The translations under genes were made by a program, and so were the position numbers. From assembly GCA_964356315.1 (NCBI GenBank), contig CAYHHA010000002.1:42187-106186 (forward strand): a DNA stretch of 64,000 nt, given 5' to 3'. Each line of letters opens with the position of its first letter. Position 1 is the first letter of the stretch. The notes under the pieces are model-generated. The model ran no database searches and had not been told where the DNA came from. It saw nothing but the letters and a program-made list of their open reading frames with translations. This document shows positions 40,376 through 49,095 of this stretch, one piece after another. This stretch comes from CAYGFH01 sp964356315. GTDB lineage: Bacteria; Patescibacteriota; Microgenomatia; UBA10105; UBA927.

Positions 40376-41530
40376 ATCTAATCCCACTTCAACAGTTAAG
40401 TCTGGAATTGCAATTATTTCGTGCCAGTCCACAGGTTTTCCACGAAAATATGCATAGCTTCCAATATAAACAGCGTTGTCTGTGCAAAGTGAAATAGGGG
40501 GTGCGTGAAAAAGGATTATGGATTTTAGATCGTTGATCTTAGTGGAAAATTTTTCTCGAAGACGAAGATTGGCCGATACTCCGCCTGAAACTAAAATAGA
40601 TGTAGCGTTGTATGCTTCAGCTGCTTTAAGTGTTTTTTTCACCAAGACATCCGTGATAGATTCCTGGACCTCATAGGCCAATGCCTGAATCGATATATCT
40701 GTGAAATTATTTGTCTCTTTTAGTTTTGTTACTTCTCTGGAAATCGCAGTTTTTAGCCCGCTAAAGGAAAAGTTAAACATATTCTGTTTATCCAGCATCG
40801 GACGTGGTAATTTTGCGATTTTGCCTATCTGTTGTGCTGACGATTTTGAAGCAGATTCCTGAATGGCAACGCCACCTCTGTTTTCAAATCCGAGCAATCT
40901 CGCTGTTTTATCAAATGCCTCACCTGCAGCATCATCAAGCGTTCCTCCGAGCCACTTGATATCGGACTCTGAGGTCATAAGATAGAGCTCTGTATGACCA
41001 CCAGAAACAACGAGTGATATGGCTGGAAATTGAATGTCATTGCGAGCCCTGTCTCTAGGGCGTGGCAATCTCTCTGTCGATTTTATAGATTGCTTCGTCG
41101 CTTCGCTCCTCGCAATGACATAAGAGGTGTCAATAAAATTTGCATACATATGCGCCAGAACATGATTCACGGGGATAATCGGTATTTTTGTGATAAAGGC
41201 GATGGTTTTTGCGGTTTCTACTCCAACGAGCAGAGAGCCGATAAGTCCTGGTCCATTGGCAATAGCTATAGCATCTATATGATTTTGTATAGTCGATAGA
41301 ACATCTGATTTGTCTGTCGAAAGTGGAGCGAGTGCTTCTCGTAGTGTTGGGATTATATAATCTAGTTGTTCTCTGGCTGCTACTTCAGGAACAATACCGC
41401 CATATTTTGCATGTAAACTTGTTGAAGAGGCAACTGTTGAGCTAATTATCTTTGTGCCATTTTCAACGATAGCTACAGCCGTCTCATCGCAACTGGACTC
41501 TATAGCTAAAATTGTTTTGTAGTGAGACAT
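40349..41530 (-). CDS. tsaD: tRNA threonylcarbamoyltransferase TsaD with in-frame repeat insertion
   Basis: A 393-residue Kae1/TsaD enzyme that adds threonylcarbamoyl to A37 of ANN-decoding tRNAs. Seen: AIESSCDETAVAIVE, HAKYGGIVPEVAARE, IANGPGLIGSL, metal histidines in VNHVLAHMYANF (His123, His127), LVVSGGHTELYL and CTDNAVYIG. About 30 residues (YVIARSEATKQS through RARNDIQ, roughly 137-167) interrupt the segment that normally joins the HxxxH motif to FPALSLLVSGGH; they are the translation of a palindromic repeat at 41035-41120. The frame is intact, so the protein is probably functional. Confidence 0.93.
   Translation of the reverse strand: MSHYKTILAIESSCDETAVAIVENGTKIISSTVASSTSLHAKYGGIVPEVAAREQLDYIIPTLREALAPLSTDKSDVLSTIQNHIDAIAIANGPGLIGSLLVGVETAKTIAFITKIPIIPVNHVLAHMYANFIDTSYVIARSEATKQSIKSTERLPRPRDRARNDIQFPAISLVVSGGHTELYLMTSESDIKWLGGTLDDAAGEAFDKTARLLGFENRGGVAIQESASKSSAQQIGKIAKLPRPMLDKQNMFNFSFSGLKTAISREVTKLKETNNFTDISIQALAYEVQESITDVLVKKTLKAAEAYNATSILVSGGVSANLRLREKFSTKINDLKSIILFHAPPISLCTDNAVYIGSYAYFRGKPVDWHEIIAIPDLTVEVGLDLLLSDKRI
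41035..41120. repeat. 86-bp palindromic repeat inserted in frame within tsaD
   Basis: Perfect 12-base terminal inverted repeats, TGTCATTGCGAG (41035-41046) and CTCGCAATGACA (41109-41120), enclose inner inverted segments (GGCAATCT and AGATTGCT). The type CATTGCGAG...CTCGCAATG is a widespread dispersed palindromic element. It is translated as a loop of about 30 residues in TsaD. Confidence 0.9.
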
Positions 41531-41539
41531 ATAAATAGG

Positions 41540-41992
41540 TTATTCGAGCTCTAGCAGTCTTGCGAGTTGTGATGTTGAAGGGGTAATGATTTTGGGAATT
41601 TCGATAATTTTTGCTCCAATAGATGTTGCCTGAAGCTCTTTTTTTGAGAATTTTGGATCACCTTGGGTAACTGCGATGATATCAGGATGAACCTGTTTGG
41701 TCAGTGTATAATATTGTTCATCAGTGTCCATGGGAGACAGCTCAATAACTTCATCAACACAAGAAAGGGCTTCTAACATGAGTCTCCTTTGTCTTTGGGA
41801 ATGAATCGGTCTATTTGGTCCTTTGGAGCGCGCTACGTTTTCATCCGATTCAAGGGCAACAACAAGGAAATTTCCTAGTTTTTTTGCGCTCTGCAGAAAC
41901 ATAATATGTCCAAAATGCATGAGATCAAAACATCCTCCAACGAGAACCTTTGATTTATTCATAGTCTCTGAATCGTGTATTGTATCATTCAT
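41540..41992 (-). CDS. Cytidylyltransferase-family nucleotidyltransferase
   Basis: A 150-residue protein of the HxGH nucleotidyltransferase family: VLVGGCFDLMHFGHIMFLQSA (HFGH), and a late ISTSS-like GIITPSTSQLAR in the form KIITPSTSQLARLL. Relatives activate glycerol-3-phosphate, heptose-1-phosphate or phosphoethanolamine as nucleotide-linked precursors. It sits between vanW and tsaD in one operon, so a cell-envelope precursor role is likely. An internal ATG at 41962 is an alternative start. Confidence 0.82.
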   Translation of the reverse strand: MNDTIHDSETMNKSKVLVGGCFDLMHFGHIMFLQSAKKLGNFLVVALESDENVARSKGPNRPIHSQRQRRLMLEALSCVDEVIELSPMDTDEQYYTLTKQVHPDIIAVTQGDPKFSKKELQATSIGAKIIEIPKIITPSTSQLARLLELE

Positions 41993-41999
41993 ATTTAAG

Positions 42000-43421
42000 C
42001 TACATTGTTCCAGTCAAAAATACTGCCTGCCAGGGTCGAAACGTTGAATAGAATGTTGTGTCTTGGAGAATTTCTTCTCCACGAGTGACTTTGTACTGAA
42101 ATGAGGCTTTTGCTCCCCATGCAGCCCAATCGACCTGACGAACGACACCCTTTGGAAGTGTCGGGTCTTCTTGGTAACTTGGTGGTGGGGGAGGTGATTC
42201 TCCCCAGACTTTATGATCGAAAGTTTCAGATTTTCTCCCATCTTTGGTGCCGTATAACTCAAATATCAATGTAAGGTTTTTCGAATCAGGTTTTGTCTGT
42301 ATGAGAATATATGAAGCAGTATCGTTTTGAATTTTCAAATCAACAGAAGGACTAAACACGGTTGCGTCAATTCCTGGCTTAAACCCACCCTCTTCATAAT
42401 AGTGAACGCGGTACGCATGAGCGTGACGTTCGATTATTGGAAGTCCTGCATCCATTGCGGCGCGAAATAGTGTGCTTGACACCTGACAAACCCCACCGCC
42501 GTCTCCTAGAACAGTTTTCCCGTCTTTGATGATGTACGCGGATTGATATCCCGTTGCCGCTGATATGTCTCCAACCGCGGTAACAAAAGAGAATGTTTCC
42601 CCAGGTTTTATGAGAAGCCCATTAAGTCTGGATGATGCAAGTGCGACGTTGTGGATTCTTCCTGGGATTGATCCTTGGTATTCAGAGTATCCTCTTCCAA
42701 TTAACTCTTTGATTCCAAACGTATTGGCTGTATCCGTTGTGATTGAGGGTTTTGTAACTTCAACAGGGAGAGATATTAGTACTCGTTGTCTGCTTGTGGA
42801 TGCTACTTCAGAAAATGCATTTTGAAGTAACGATTTTGTTTTCCGCTTATTTAATTCAACGCCTTCTTTGGATGGTCGAAATTGGGTAACCTTGTCGTTT
42901 TCGAACTGAAATAGAGAATCTTCCGATAAAATATTAATTTGGTCCGATAAGTTCTGTAGTAGTGTCGTTATGACGTCATCTTTCCATCTGAAATATGGAG
43001 AAAGATTTATATTTTTCATAAAAAATTTCTGATAAATATTTGTAATAAATCCATTGGATCTTCCTACTAAATATGCTTGAGTTGCGGATAGGTCCGCATC
43101 GTATCCAAGGTCAATATCATTTCCCGATATGGTCGCGATAGTTTCATTGAACGACAGCTCGAATTGAGCGTCGGGGAAAGGTGAATTTCGTTCACGCCAA
43201 TAGGCAGCGACTTCTTGCTTTGTTTTTCCTCCAAAAGGAATTCCGTTTATGGTGATATTGGGATAAATTCTCCCTTCATATGACTGTTCAAAAAAGAATA
43301 TCGCAAAGGAGAGAAGTCCAATGCATGTTAGTACTGTAGCTAAAATCGCTCTGACTACTCGGGTGCGCTTTAGTAGATTATGCTTTTTTTGAATGTTATC
43401 CTTGTTCTTTTCTTCGTGCAT
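42000..43421 (-). CDS. VanW-family membrane-anchored protein
   Basis: A 473-residue protein. Basic N terminus, one membrane helix (AILATVLTCIGLLSFAIFFF, about 27-46), an extracytoplasmic region with a PG-binding-4-like repeat (ITINGIPFGGKTKQEV, about 77-92), then the VanW domain: RIHNVALASSRLNGLLIKPGETFSF, GGGVCQVSSTLFRAAMDAGLPI and RHAHAYRVHYYEEG. VanW proteins are linked to peptidoglycan, with incompletely defined activity. It begins the minus-strand operon with the nucleotidyltransferase and tsaD. Confidence 0.9.
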   Translation of the reverse strand: MHEEKNKDNIQKKHNLLKRTRVVRAILATVLTCIGLLSFAIFFFEQSYEGRIYPNITINGIPFGGKTKQEVAAYWRERNSPFPDAQFELSFNETIATISGNDIDLGYDADLSATQAYLVGRSNGFITNIYQKFFMKNINLSPYFRWKDDVITTLLQNLSDQINILSEDSLFQFENDKVTQFRPSKEGVELNKRKTKSLLQNAFSEVASTSRQRVLISLPVEVTKPSITTDTANTFGIKELIGRGYSEYQGSIPGRIHNVALASSRLNGLLIKPGETFSFVTAVGDISAATGYQSAYIIKDGKTVLGDGGGVCQVSSTLFRAAMDAGLPIIERHAHAYRVHYYEEGGFKPGIDATVFSPSVDLKIQNDTASYILIQTKPDSKNLTLIFELYGTKDGRKSETFDHKVWGESPPPPPSYQEDPTLPKGVVRQVDWAAWGAKASFQYKVTRGEEILQDTTFYSTFRPWQAVFLTGTM

Positions 43422-43476
43422 GATATGATAATTGTACTCGATACACTATAGTAAATGCGAGTCTTTTGTGATTAGT

Positions 43477-45057
43477 ATGGATGACCCAAAGCAAATCGAT
43501 TCAAATATGAATGAACAGGTGCCTTTTGCCCCTCCTCCAGTAAATCCTCCGTCTGAACAAGTGTATGCTGTCGATCCTGCGACACATGTTAATCCTGAAG
43601 CTCCTTTCGTGGTAGCTCCTGCTGAATCGTCCAATGTGAATCCTTTTATCCCACAGGTTACGCCGGATCCTTCTTCACAATATCAGGGATCTGTAGGCGC
43701 TGCGCCAAGTGGCTCGTCGTTACCAAGACGAATACTGATAATTTTCGTCATAGCACTAGTCATAATAGCTGGAATTTTTGGAATCAAATTCGTGCTTAGT
43801 TTAGTCAGTGGTGGTGGTGGAGTAGGTGGTATCGGAACATCAACAAAACCGATAACACTCACCTATTGGGGGCTTTGGGAAAATGACGCGTTAGTTCGAT
43901 CTGTGCTTTCAGGTTTTGAGTTAGCACATCCTAATATTAAGGTGCAATATCAAAAACAAAACCCAAAACAGTATAGAGAGCGACTACAGGCATTTATTGC
44001 AAAAGGAGAAGGCCCGGATGTTTTTCGGTTTCATAATACCTGGGTTCCGATGCTTCGCAATGAATTATCACCAGCGCCATCCACTGTAATGAGCGCATCT
44101 GAATTTGCCTCTGCATTCTATCCTGTAGCAAATGCTGATTTGGTTGGCGGGCAATATGTCTATGGTATTCCAATGGAAATTGATGGTTTAGGACTCTATT
44201 ATAATGAAGATCTATTCGCAGCTGCTGGAGTGATCCCTCCTACTACATGGGAGGATGTATTAAATATTGTTCCAAAATTAACCGTAAGGAACGAATCTAC
44301 CATAATTACTTCTGCAATAGCTCTTGGAACTGCTGGAAATGTCGAGCACTTTAGTGATATTCTCGCAACTATGATGCTTCAAAACGGAGCAAAATTATCT
44401 GTTCCAACAGGGCAACAAGCAGAGGAAGCATTAACTTTTTATAAGAAATTTTCGACACCCTCTGATCCGATTTATACTTGGAATGATTCTATGGATAATT
44501 CAATTTATGCTTTTTCCTCAGGGAAAGTGGCGATGATTATCGCTCCTTCATGGAGAGCATTTGATATAAAGCAAACAAGTCCACTTCTTCGATTTAAGAT
44601 TGTGCCCGTTCCACAATTACCCGGAAACACCGTCACTTGGGCCTCATATTGGGTTGAGGGTGTGTCTATAAAGAGTAAAAATTCTGCAGCAGCGTGGGAA
44701 CTTGTGAAATACATGACGAGCAAAGAAACAACGATTAAGATGTACACAGAGGCATCTAAAACAAGAATCTTTGGAGAGCCGTATGCGCGAGTGGATATGG
44801 CGACGCTCATAAGTAATGATCCGTATGCAGGGGCTTACGTAAAACAAGCAAGTACAGCAAAATCATTTCCGCTCGCTTCAAGGACATTTGATAATGGTAT
44901 GAATACAAATTTAATTAAATATTTAGAAGATGCAGTAAATAGTATGACACAAGGATCTGCTCCTGCTACCGCCTTGGAGACTGTAGCCAGTGGGTTTGCT
45001 CAAGTGCTAGGAAACTTTGGATTATCTACAGGAACTGTCCCCAAGGCTTCGCCATAG
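43477..45057 (+). CDS. Membrane-anchored extracellular solute-binding protein, family 1
   Basis: A 526-residue protein. An acidic, Pro-rich cytoplasmic start of about 80 residues is followed by one membrane helix (RILIIFVIALVIIAGIFGIKF) and a Gly-rich linker. A sugar-binding family 1 domain follows: ITLTYWGLWENDALVRSVLSGFE, GEGPDVFRFHNTWVPML, GIPMEIDGLGLYYNEDLFAAAG, and KNSAAAWELVKYMTSKET. It lacks a lipobox, and no ABC permease genes are near, so it may capture sugars or oligomers for an unlinked transporter. The ATG at 43477 is preferred to an upstream in-frame TTG. Confidence 0.88.
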   Translation: MDDPKQIDSNMNEQVPFAPPPVNPPSEQVYAVDPATHVNPEAPFVVAPAESSNVNPFIPQVTPDPSSQYQGSVGAAPSGSSLPRRILIIFVIALVIIAGIFGIKFVLSLVSGGGGVGGIGTSTKPITLTYWGLWENDALVRSVLSGFELAHPNIKVQYQKQNPKQYRERLQAFIAKGEGPDVFRFHNTWVPMLRNELSPAPSTVMSASEFASAFYPVANADLVGGQYVYGIPMEIDGLGLYYNEDLFAAAGVIPPTTWEDVLNIVPKLTVRNESTIITSAIALGTAGNVEHFSDILATMMLQNGAKLSVPTGQQAEEALTFYKKFSTPSDPIYTWNDSMDNSIYAFSSGKVAMIIAPSWRAFDIKQTSPLLRFKIVPVPQLPGNTVTWASYWVEGVSIKSKNSAAAWELVKYMTSKETTIKMYTEASKTRIFGEPYARVDMATLISNDPYAGAYVKQASTAKSFPLASRTFDNGMNTNLIKYLEDAVNSMTQGSAPATALETVASGFAQVLGNFGLSTGTVPKASP

Positions 45058-45059
45058 TT

Positions 45060-45959
45060 ATGCGTTTATCTCAGTCTGACTTTCTTTATGCAACGGTGTG
45101 TTACGCGGATATTTTTGATTATCCGTTAACGGACGATGACATCTATTTCCGTAGTATCAAATATATTCCTGGGAAAAATATCCGCCATAAAATAATTCCA
45201 GGAGTGAAGAAGATAAATTATTTACGCTTTTTAAAAGGTAGAGAATCTATCGTGAAATCATATCTTGTGCGAAAAAATAGTTCCAAGATAAAATGGAATA
45301 TAGCTCGCCGTATAGCTAATAAACTTCAAATTATCCCAACGATTTTTCTGGTCGGGGTAACCGGTGGTGTGGCAGTAAATAACGCGTCGACTTCAGATGA
45401 TATAGATTTATTTTTTATTACTGCTAAAAAATCTGTATGGATTACAAGGTTGTTGGTGACAATATTTGTCACAATTTTTTCACACAGGAGAACCCCAGGT
45501 ATGAAATATGTATCGAATAAAATTTGCCTCAATATGTTCGTAGCAGATGATGGGTTGGAAATACCAAAAAATGAGCAGGATTTGTTTACCGCTCACGAGG
45601 TGCTTCAGATGGAGCCTTTATGGTCCAGGAGAGACACGTACAAACGATTTCTTCAGGCAAATGATTGGGCCAAATGGTATCTGCCTGTGGCATGGGGAAT
45701 TAAACAAATCGGAAGAAACCAACATCCAAAAAATTCATATTGGTGGACGAGAGCTGCTAGGGTGGTGTTGAAAGTCTTTGAACAGCCTGCAAAGTATCTT
45801 CAATTATGGTATATGTCACCTCGACGGACAAATGAAATTGTGACTGATAGCATATTGAGATTTCACCCAAAAGATGCTCGGATTTGGGTGCGAAAGGCAC
45901 TTGAAAAACGATTAAAAAAAAGGAATATACCCCTTGACAATGTATTTTACTGTAGATAA
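45060..45959 (+). CDS. Nucleotidyltransferase-like protein
   Basis: A 299-residue protein. VGVTGGVAVNNASTSDDIDLFFIT (about 98-121) is the GG/GS...D-x-D signature of the DNA polymerase beta superfamily of nucleotidyltransferases. An N-terminal winged-helix-like part (SQSDFLYATVCYADIFDYPLTDDDIY) and a basic helical C terminus surround it. The substrate is unknown. It starts 2 bases after the solute-binding protein stop, so the two are cotranscribed. Its last codons contain the groES -35 element. Confidence 0.72.
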   Translation: MRLSQSDFLYATVCYADIFDYPLTDDDIYFRSIKYIPGKNIRHKIIPGVKKINYLRFLKGRESIVKSYLVRKNSSKIKWNIARRIANKLQIIPTIFLVGVTGGVAVNNASTSDDIDLFFITAKKSVWITRLLVTIFVTIFSHRRTPGMKYVSNKICLNMFVADDGLEIPKNEQDLFTAHEVLQMEPLWSRRDTYKRFLQANDWAKWYLPVAWGIKQIGRNQHPKNSYWWTRAARVVLKVFEQPAKYLQLWYMSPRRTNEIVTDSILRFHPKDARIWVRKALEKRLKKRNIPLDNVFYCR

Positions 45960-45987
45960 AATAGCAGTCACTTCGGTTGAGTGATAA
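45935..45987 (+). promoter_or_regulatory. groES-groEL promoter with degenerate CIRCE operator
   Basis: TTGACA (45935-45940) is followed after 17 bases by a weak -10 near 45958-45963. Starting at 45961, ATAGCAGTC, nine bases and GAGTGATAA match the CIRCE consensus TTAGCACTC-N9-GAGTGCTAA at 7/9 and 8/9 positions. The position over the start site and in front of groESL fits HrcA repression, though no hrcA lies in this window. Confidence 0.65.
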
Positions 45988-46093
45988 TGTAATAACATCG
46001 GAATGTGAATGAGAAAAACCCAAAGGGAGATGGCGCGCTGTAGCGCTTGGATTTGATTATTCGCATTTCGAATTTAGATATAAGGAGGTCTTT

Positions 46094-46390
46094 ATGGTAA
46101 AACTAAACATAAAGCCGTTATTTGATAATGTTCTCGTTAAACCGCTGGCTGCGGAAGAAAAACTACCTTCAGGAATCATACTCCCAGATAGTGCCAAAGA
46201 AAAACCCCAAATGGGCGAAGTTATGGCCGTTGGTCCTGGTGGAATTGATGAGAAGGGAAACCAGATAAAGATGATCGTGACTGTCGGAATGAAAGTCATG
46301 TATAAAAAATGGGGTGGAAATGAAGTAAAAGTTGATGGCAAGGAATGGATGCTTGTCGAACAAAAAGATATTTTGGCAATCGTAGAATAA
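46094..46390 (+). CDS. groS: Co-chaperonin GroES
   Basis: A 98-residue Cpn10: IKPLFDNVLVKPLAAEEKLPSGIILPDSAKEKP includes the mobile loop that binds GroEL, then GEVMAVGPGG and VMYKKWGGNEVKVDGKEWMLVEQKDILAIVE. AAGGAGG upstream is a strong ribosome-binding site. First gene of the chaperonin operon. Confidence 0.97.
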   Translation: MVKLNIKPLFDNVLVKPLAAEEKLPSGIILPDSAKEKPQMGEVMAVGPGGIDEKGNQIKMIVTVGMKVMYKKWGGNEVKVDGKEWMLVEQKDILAIVE

Positions 46391-46399
46391 AAACATTAA

Positions 46400-46434
46400 C
46401 CCCACTACGTCCCGCTAAGCGGGACTACGCGGGG
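46400..46434 (+). repeat. Hairpin between groES and groEL
   Basis: GTCCCGC (46409-46415), TAA and GCGGGAC (46419-46425) form the inner stem; flanking CCCC...TAC and TAC...GGGG extend it as an imperfect outer stem. It looks like a REP-type palindrome without a T-tract. It may stabilise the groES message end or set the GroES to GroEL ratio. Confidence 0.75.
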
Positions 46435-46454
46435 CAAGGAAAGGAAAAAAGCGT

Positions 46455-48095
46455 ATGGCAAAACAATTAAAATTTTCTGAAGACGCACGACAATCCCTGA
46501 TTCGCGGGGTAAACGTGCTTGCAAAGGCAGTCGTTACAACGCTCGGACCAAAAGGCCGAAATGTTGCGATCGATAAAAAATGGGGAGCTCCAATGGTTAT
46601 CCACGATGGAGTAACCGTTGCTAAAGAGATTGAATTGGAAGATCCATTTGAAAATATGGGTGTCCAGCTCGTAAAGGAAGCTGCATCAAAAACAAATGAT
46701 GTTGCTGGAGACGGAACCACTACATCCACTTTGCTTGCACAAGCAATCGTGAATGCAGGATTCAAAAATGTGACAGCAGGCGCCAATCCAATGATGCTCA
46801 AAGCTGGTATGGAAAAAGGCGTTGAGGCGGTGGTAGAGGAAATCAAAAAACAGTCAAAAACTGTCAAAGATGCTGATATCGCCAAGGTGGCAACAATCAG
46901 TGCTCAAGATGAAAAAATTGGGACACTTATCGCTGAAGCATTGACTAAGGTTGGTAAAGACGGTGTTGTTACCGTTGAAGAAGGCAAAGGTCTGACGATG
47001 GAAATTGAATATAAAGAGGGTATGGAATTTGATAAAGGCTACGCCTCACCATACTTTGTGACCATCCCTGAAAAGATGGAATCAGAGATCAATGATGCGT
47101 ATATTCTTATCACCGATAAGAAGATATCAGCAATCTCTGATCTTCTTCCTTTCTTGGAAGGATTCATCAAGGTTTCTAAAAACCTAGTGATCATCGCCGA
47201 TGATATTGACGGGGAAGCGCTTGCAACTTTGGTTGTAAACAAAATGCGCGGAACATTCAACGTCCTTGCTGTCAAAGCTCCAGGATTTGGAGATCGCAGG
47301 AAAGCGATGCTTGAAGATATCGCTGCATTGACTGGCGGAACTGTAATCAGTGACGACACCGGACGAAAGTTCGAAAATGTCAAAGTTGAAGATTGTGGAC
47401 GAGCTGACAAGGTTTGGGCAGACAAAGACAACTGCCGAATCATCGGTGGCAAAGGTGGAAAAGCCGCACTTGTGTCCCGCGTTGCCCAAATCAAACGTGA
47501 GATGGAAGCATCCACGAGTGATTTCGATAAGGAAAAGCTTCAGGAGCGATTGGCCAAGCTTTCCGGTGGTGTCGCAGTAATCAACGTCGGAGCTGCTACC
47601 GAGGTAGAGCTTAAAGATCGAAAAGAACGCGTTGTTGATGCTGTTGGCGCAACGAAAGCTGCACTTGAAGAAGGAATCGTCGCCGGTGGTGGCGTAGCTC
47701 TTCTAAAAGCCAGAGGAGTTCTCGCGAAGGTGAGAGCGAGTCTTTCAACTGATGATGAAAAGACTGGTATCGATATTCTGTACAAAGCTCTTGGCGAACC
47801 AGTCCGCTGGATTGCAAAGAATGCAGGTGCAGATGACGGTTGGGTACTTAAAACCATCGAAGAATCCAAAGTTGCTGATTTTGGATTTAACGCGATGACC
47901 ATGGAATTTGGTTCCATGCTTACCGCTGGTGTTCTTGACCCAGCAAAGGTTACCAGAACTGCACTTCAAAATGCGGTAAGTATCGGCATGATGATCCTGA
48001 CCACAGAGGCCTTGATTACCGATATTCCAGAAAAGAAAGATCATTCACCAGCTGGTGGTGGCATGCCAGGAGGCATGGGTGGAATGGATTATTAA
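46455..48095 (+). CDS. groL: Chaperonin GroEL
   Basis: A 546-residue Cpn60: ALRG-like SLIRGVNVLAKAVVTTLGPKGRN, DGVTVAKEIELEDPFENMG, AGDGTTTSTLLAQAI (ATP site), KVGKDGVVTVEEGKG, KAPGFGDRRKAMLEDIAAL, GGGVALLKARG, and the usual GGM-rich tail (GGGMPGGMGGMDY). The stop codon is the first base triplet of an AACCAATT tandem repeat. It folds cytosolic proteins with GroES. Confidence 0.98.
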   Translation: MAKQLKFSEDARQSLIRGVNVLAKAVVTTLGPKGRNVAIDKKWGAPMVIHDGVTVAKEIELEDPFENMGVQLVKEAASKTNDVAGDGTTTSTLLAQAIVNAGFKNVTAGANPMMLKAGMEKGVEAVVEEIKKQSKTVKDADIAKVATISAQDEKIGTLIAEALTKVGKDGVVTVEEGKGLTMEIEYKEGMEFDKGYASPYFVTIPEKMESEINDAYILITDKKISAISDLLPFLEGFIKVSKNLVIIADDIDGEALATLVVNKMRGTFNVLAVKAPGFGDRRKAMLEDIAALTGGTVISDDTGRKFENVKVEDCGRADKVWADKDNCRIIGGKGGKAALVSRVAQIKREMEASTSDFDKEKLQERLAKLSGGVAVINVGAATEVELKDRKERVVDAVGATKAALEEGIVAGGGVALLKARGVLAKVRASLSTDDEKTGIDILYKALGEPVRWIAKNAGADDGWVLKTIEESKVADFGFNAMTMEFGSMLTAGVLDPAKVTRTALQNAVSIGMMILTTEALITDIPEKKDHSPAGGGMPGGMGGMDY

Positions 48096-48149
48096 CCAAT
48101 TAACTAATTAACCAATTAACTAATTAACAACGTAACAACGTAACAACGT
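48093..48149. repeat. 8-bp tandem repeats (AACNNNNT type) after groEL
   Basis: Alternating AACCAATT and AACTAATT (four units), then AACAACGT three times, starting at the groEL stop codon. The same AACCAATT unit occurs at 59476-59523. It lies upstream of the operon terminator. Confidence 0.85.
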
Positions 48150-48180
48150 AATCAAATACCTATGTTACAAAGTTAAGAAG

Positions 48181-48210
48181 ACCCCGTCTCTCGCGAGAGG
48201 CGGGGTTTTT
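48181..48210 (+). terminator. groESL operon terminator
   Basis: ACCCCG, an inner CTCTC-gc-GAGAG stem and CGGGGT followed by TTTT form a strong intrinsic terminator. The following gap up to 48449 holds two palindromes and a promoter; nothing else is seen. Confidence 0.92.
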
Positions 48211-48316
48211 GGTATATTGCAACCATACTTAAATATTCTTGTTTATATTGAAATGCGGGCAAAAGGGTATTCATCACTATAAAATCACTGGGTAATATAT
48301 AGATTTTTATGCGCCA

Positions 48317-48339
48317 AATACCACCTCGGAGGTGGTATT
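48317..48339. repeat. Palindrome with CCACCTCGGAGGTGG core, copy 1
   Basis: AATACCACCTC and GAGGTGGTATT around a central G, perfect 11-base arms. A second copy at 48376-48404 shares the core, while the outer arms differ and remain complementary. Confidence 0.85.
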
Positions 48340-48375
48340 GAAATACGAGGCTAAATTTAGAGAAAAAATGTAAAT

Positions 48376-48404
48376 TTTACTTCCACCTCGGAGGTGGAAG
48401 TAAA
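48376..48404. repeat. Palindrome with CCACCTCGGAGGTGG core, copy 2
   Basis: TTTACTTCCACCTC and GAGGTGGAAGTAAA around a central G, perfect 14-base arms. It lies 46 bases before the CPBP protease ATG. No T-tract in either direction. Confidence 0.85.
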
Positions 48405-48434
48405 GCGATGAATGAATTAGGAGAAACGGTAGTT

Positions 48435-48443
48435 TGATATACT
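48435..48443 (+). promoter_or_regulatory. Extended -10 (TGATATACT) 6 nt before ATG
   Basis: TGA-TATACT is followed by CAAGGT and the ATG at 48450. The start site is expected at the ATG itself, giving a leaderless message. Confidence 0.6.
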
Positions 48444-48449
48444 CAAGGT

Positions 48450-49088
48450 ATGTGCGCTGCTTTTTTACGAATGCCTCTTTGGTTGAGGGTATTCATATTC
48501 ATAGTATGTTCCTGGACTCTTTATCGGTATTTTTTTGCTACGCCTGAGTGGGTGGATGAATTTGTTGCAAAACCATTGCTTCAGACGCTCCCGGTAATAT
48601 TTACAGTATTATTTATTGAGAAGAAACCGCTATCGTCCTTATCTATTGGTTCAAAAAATCCGTTGCTACATATAGGTATCGGGTTTGGAGTTGGTTTGCT
48701 TTTGGTTGCAGAATCTCTGTTTATGCAAAAAATGAAGGGGGCGAGTTTTAGCGTACATCTTGATCAACTTATTCTTCCATTTTTTGTATCTTTAGCGACA
48801 GGATTTTCAGAAGAACTGGTCTTCAGAGGATATTTTGCAAAACGTATTTCTGAACTTATAGATAATCAGTACATAGCAAATACGATGCAAACTATGTTAT
48901 TTGTGCTTATTCATATTCCGATTATGATATTTGTGCTTCACTATACCCTTGCCGATAGCTTGCTATACGGCGTGCAGTTATTTGTTTTAGGATTTATATA
49001 TGGGTATATATTTCTGGAAACCCGATCGATCATCGCAACAATTATTCCCCATACCCTTTGGAATTTTGCAAATGGTATATTTAGATAA
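48450..49088 (+). CDS. CPBP-family intramembrane protease
   Basis: A 212-residue membrane protein with about six hydrophobic helices. The active-site motifs of the CAAX/Abi (CPBP) family are visible: GFSEELVFRGYFAKRI (EExxxR), LIHIPIMIF (His) and IPHTLWNFANG (His/Asn). Members process prenylated or bacteriocin-related proteins, but the substrate here is unknown. A likely short operon with the following hydrolase begins here. Confidence 0.88.
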   Translation: MCAAFLRMPLWLRVFIFIVCSWTLYRYFFATPEWVDEFVAKPLLQTLPVIFTVLFIEKKPLSSLSIGSKNPLLHIGIGFGVGLLLVAESLFMQKMKGASFSVHLDQLILPFFVSLATGFSEELVFRGYFAKRISELIDNQYIANTMQTMLFVLIHIPIMIFVLHYTLADSLLYGVQLFVLGFIYGYIFLETRSIIATIIPHTLWNFANGIFR

Positions 49089-49095
49089 GTAAACT

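Noticed and set aside
48096..48449. Short coding sequences in the gap after groEL
   Set aside because: Frames are short, made of repeat or palindrome translation, and lack start signals.
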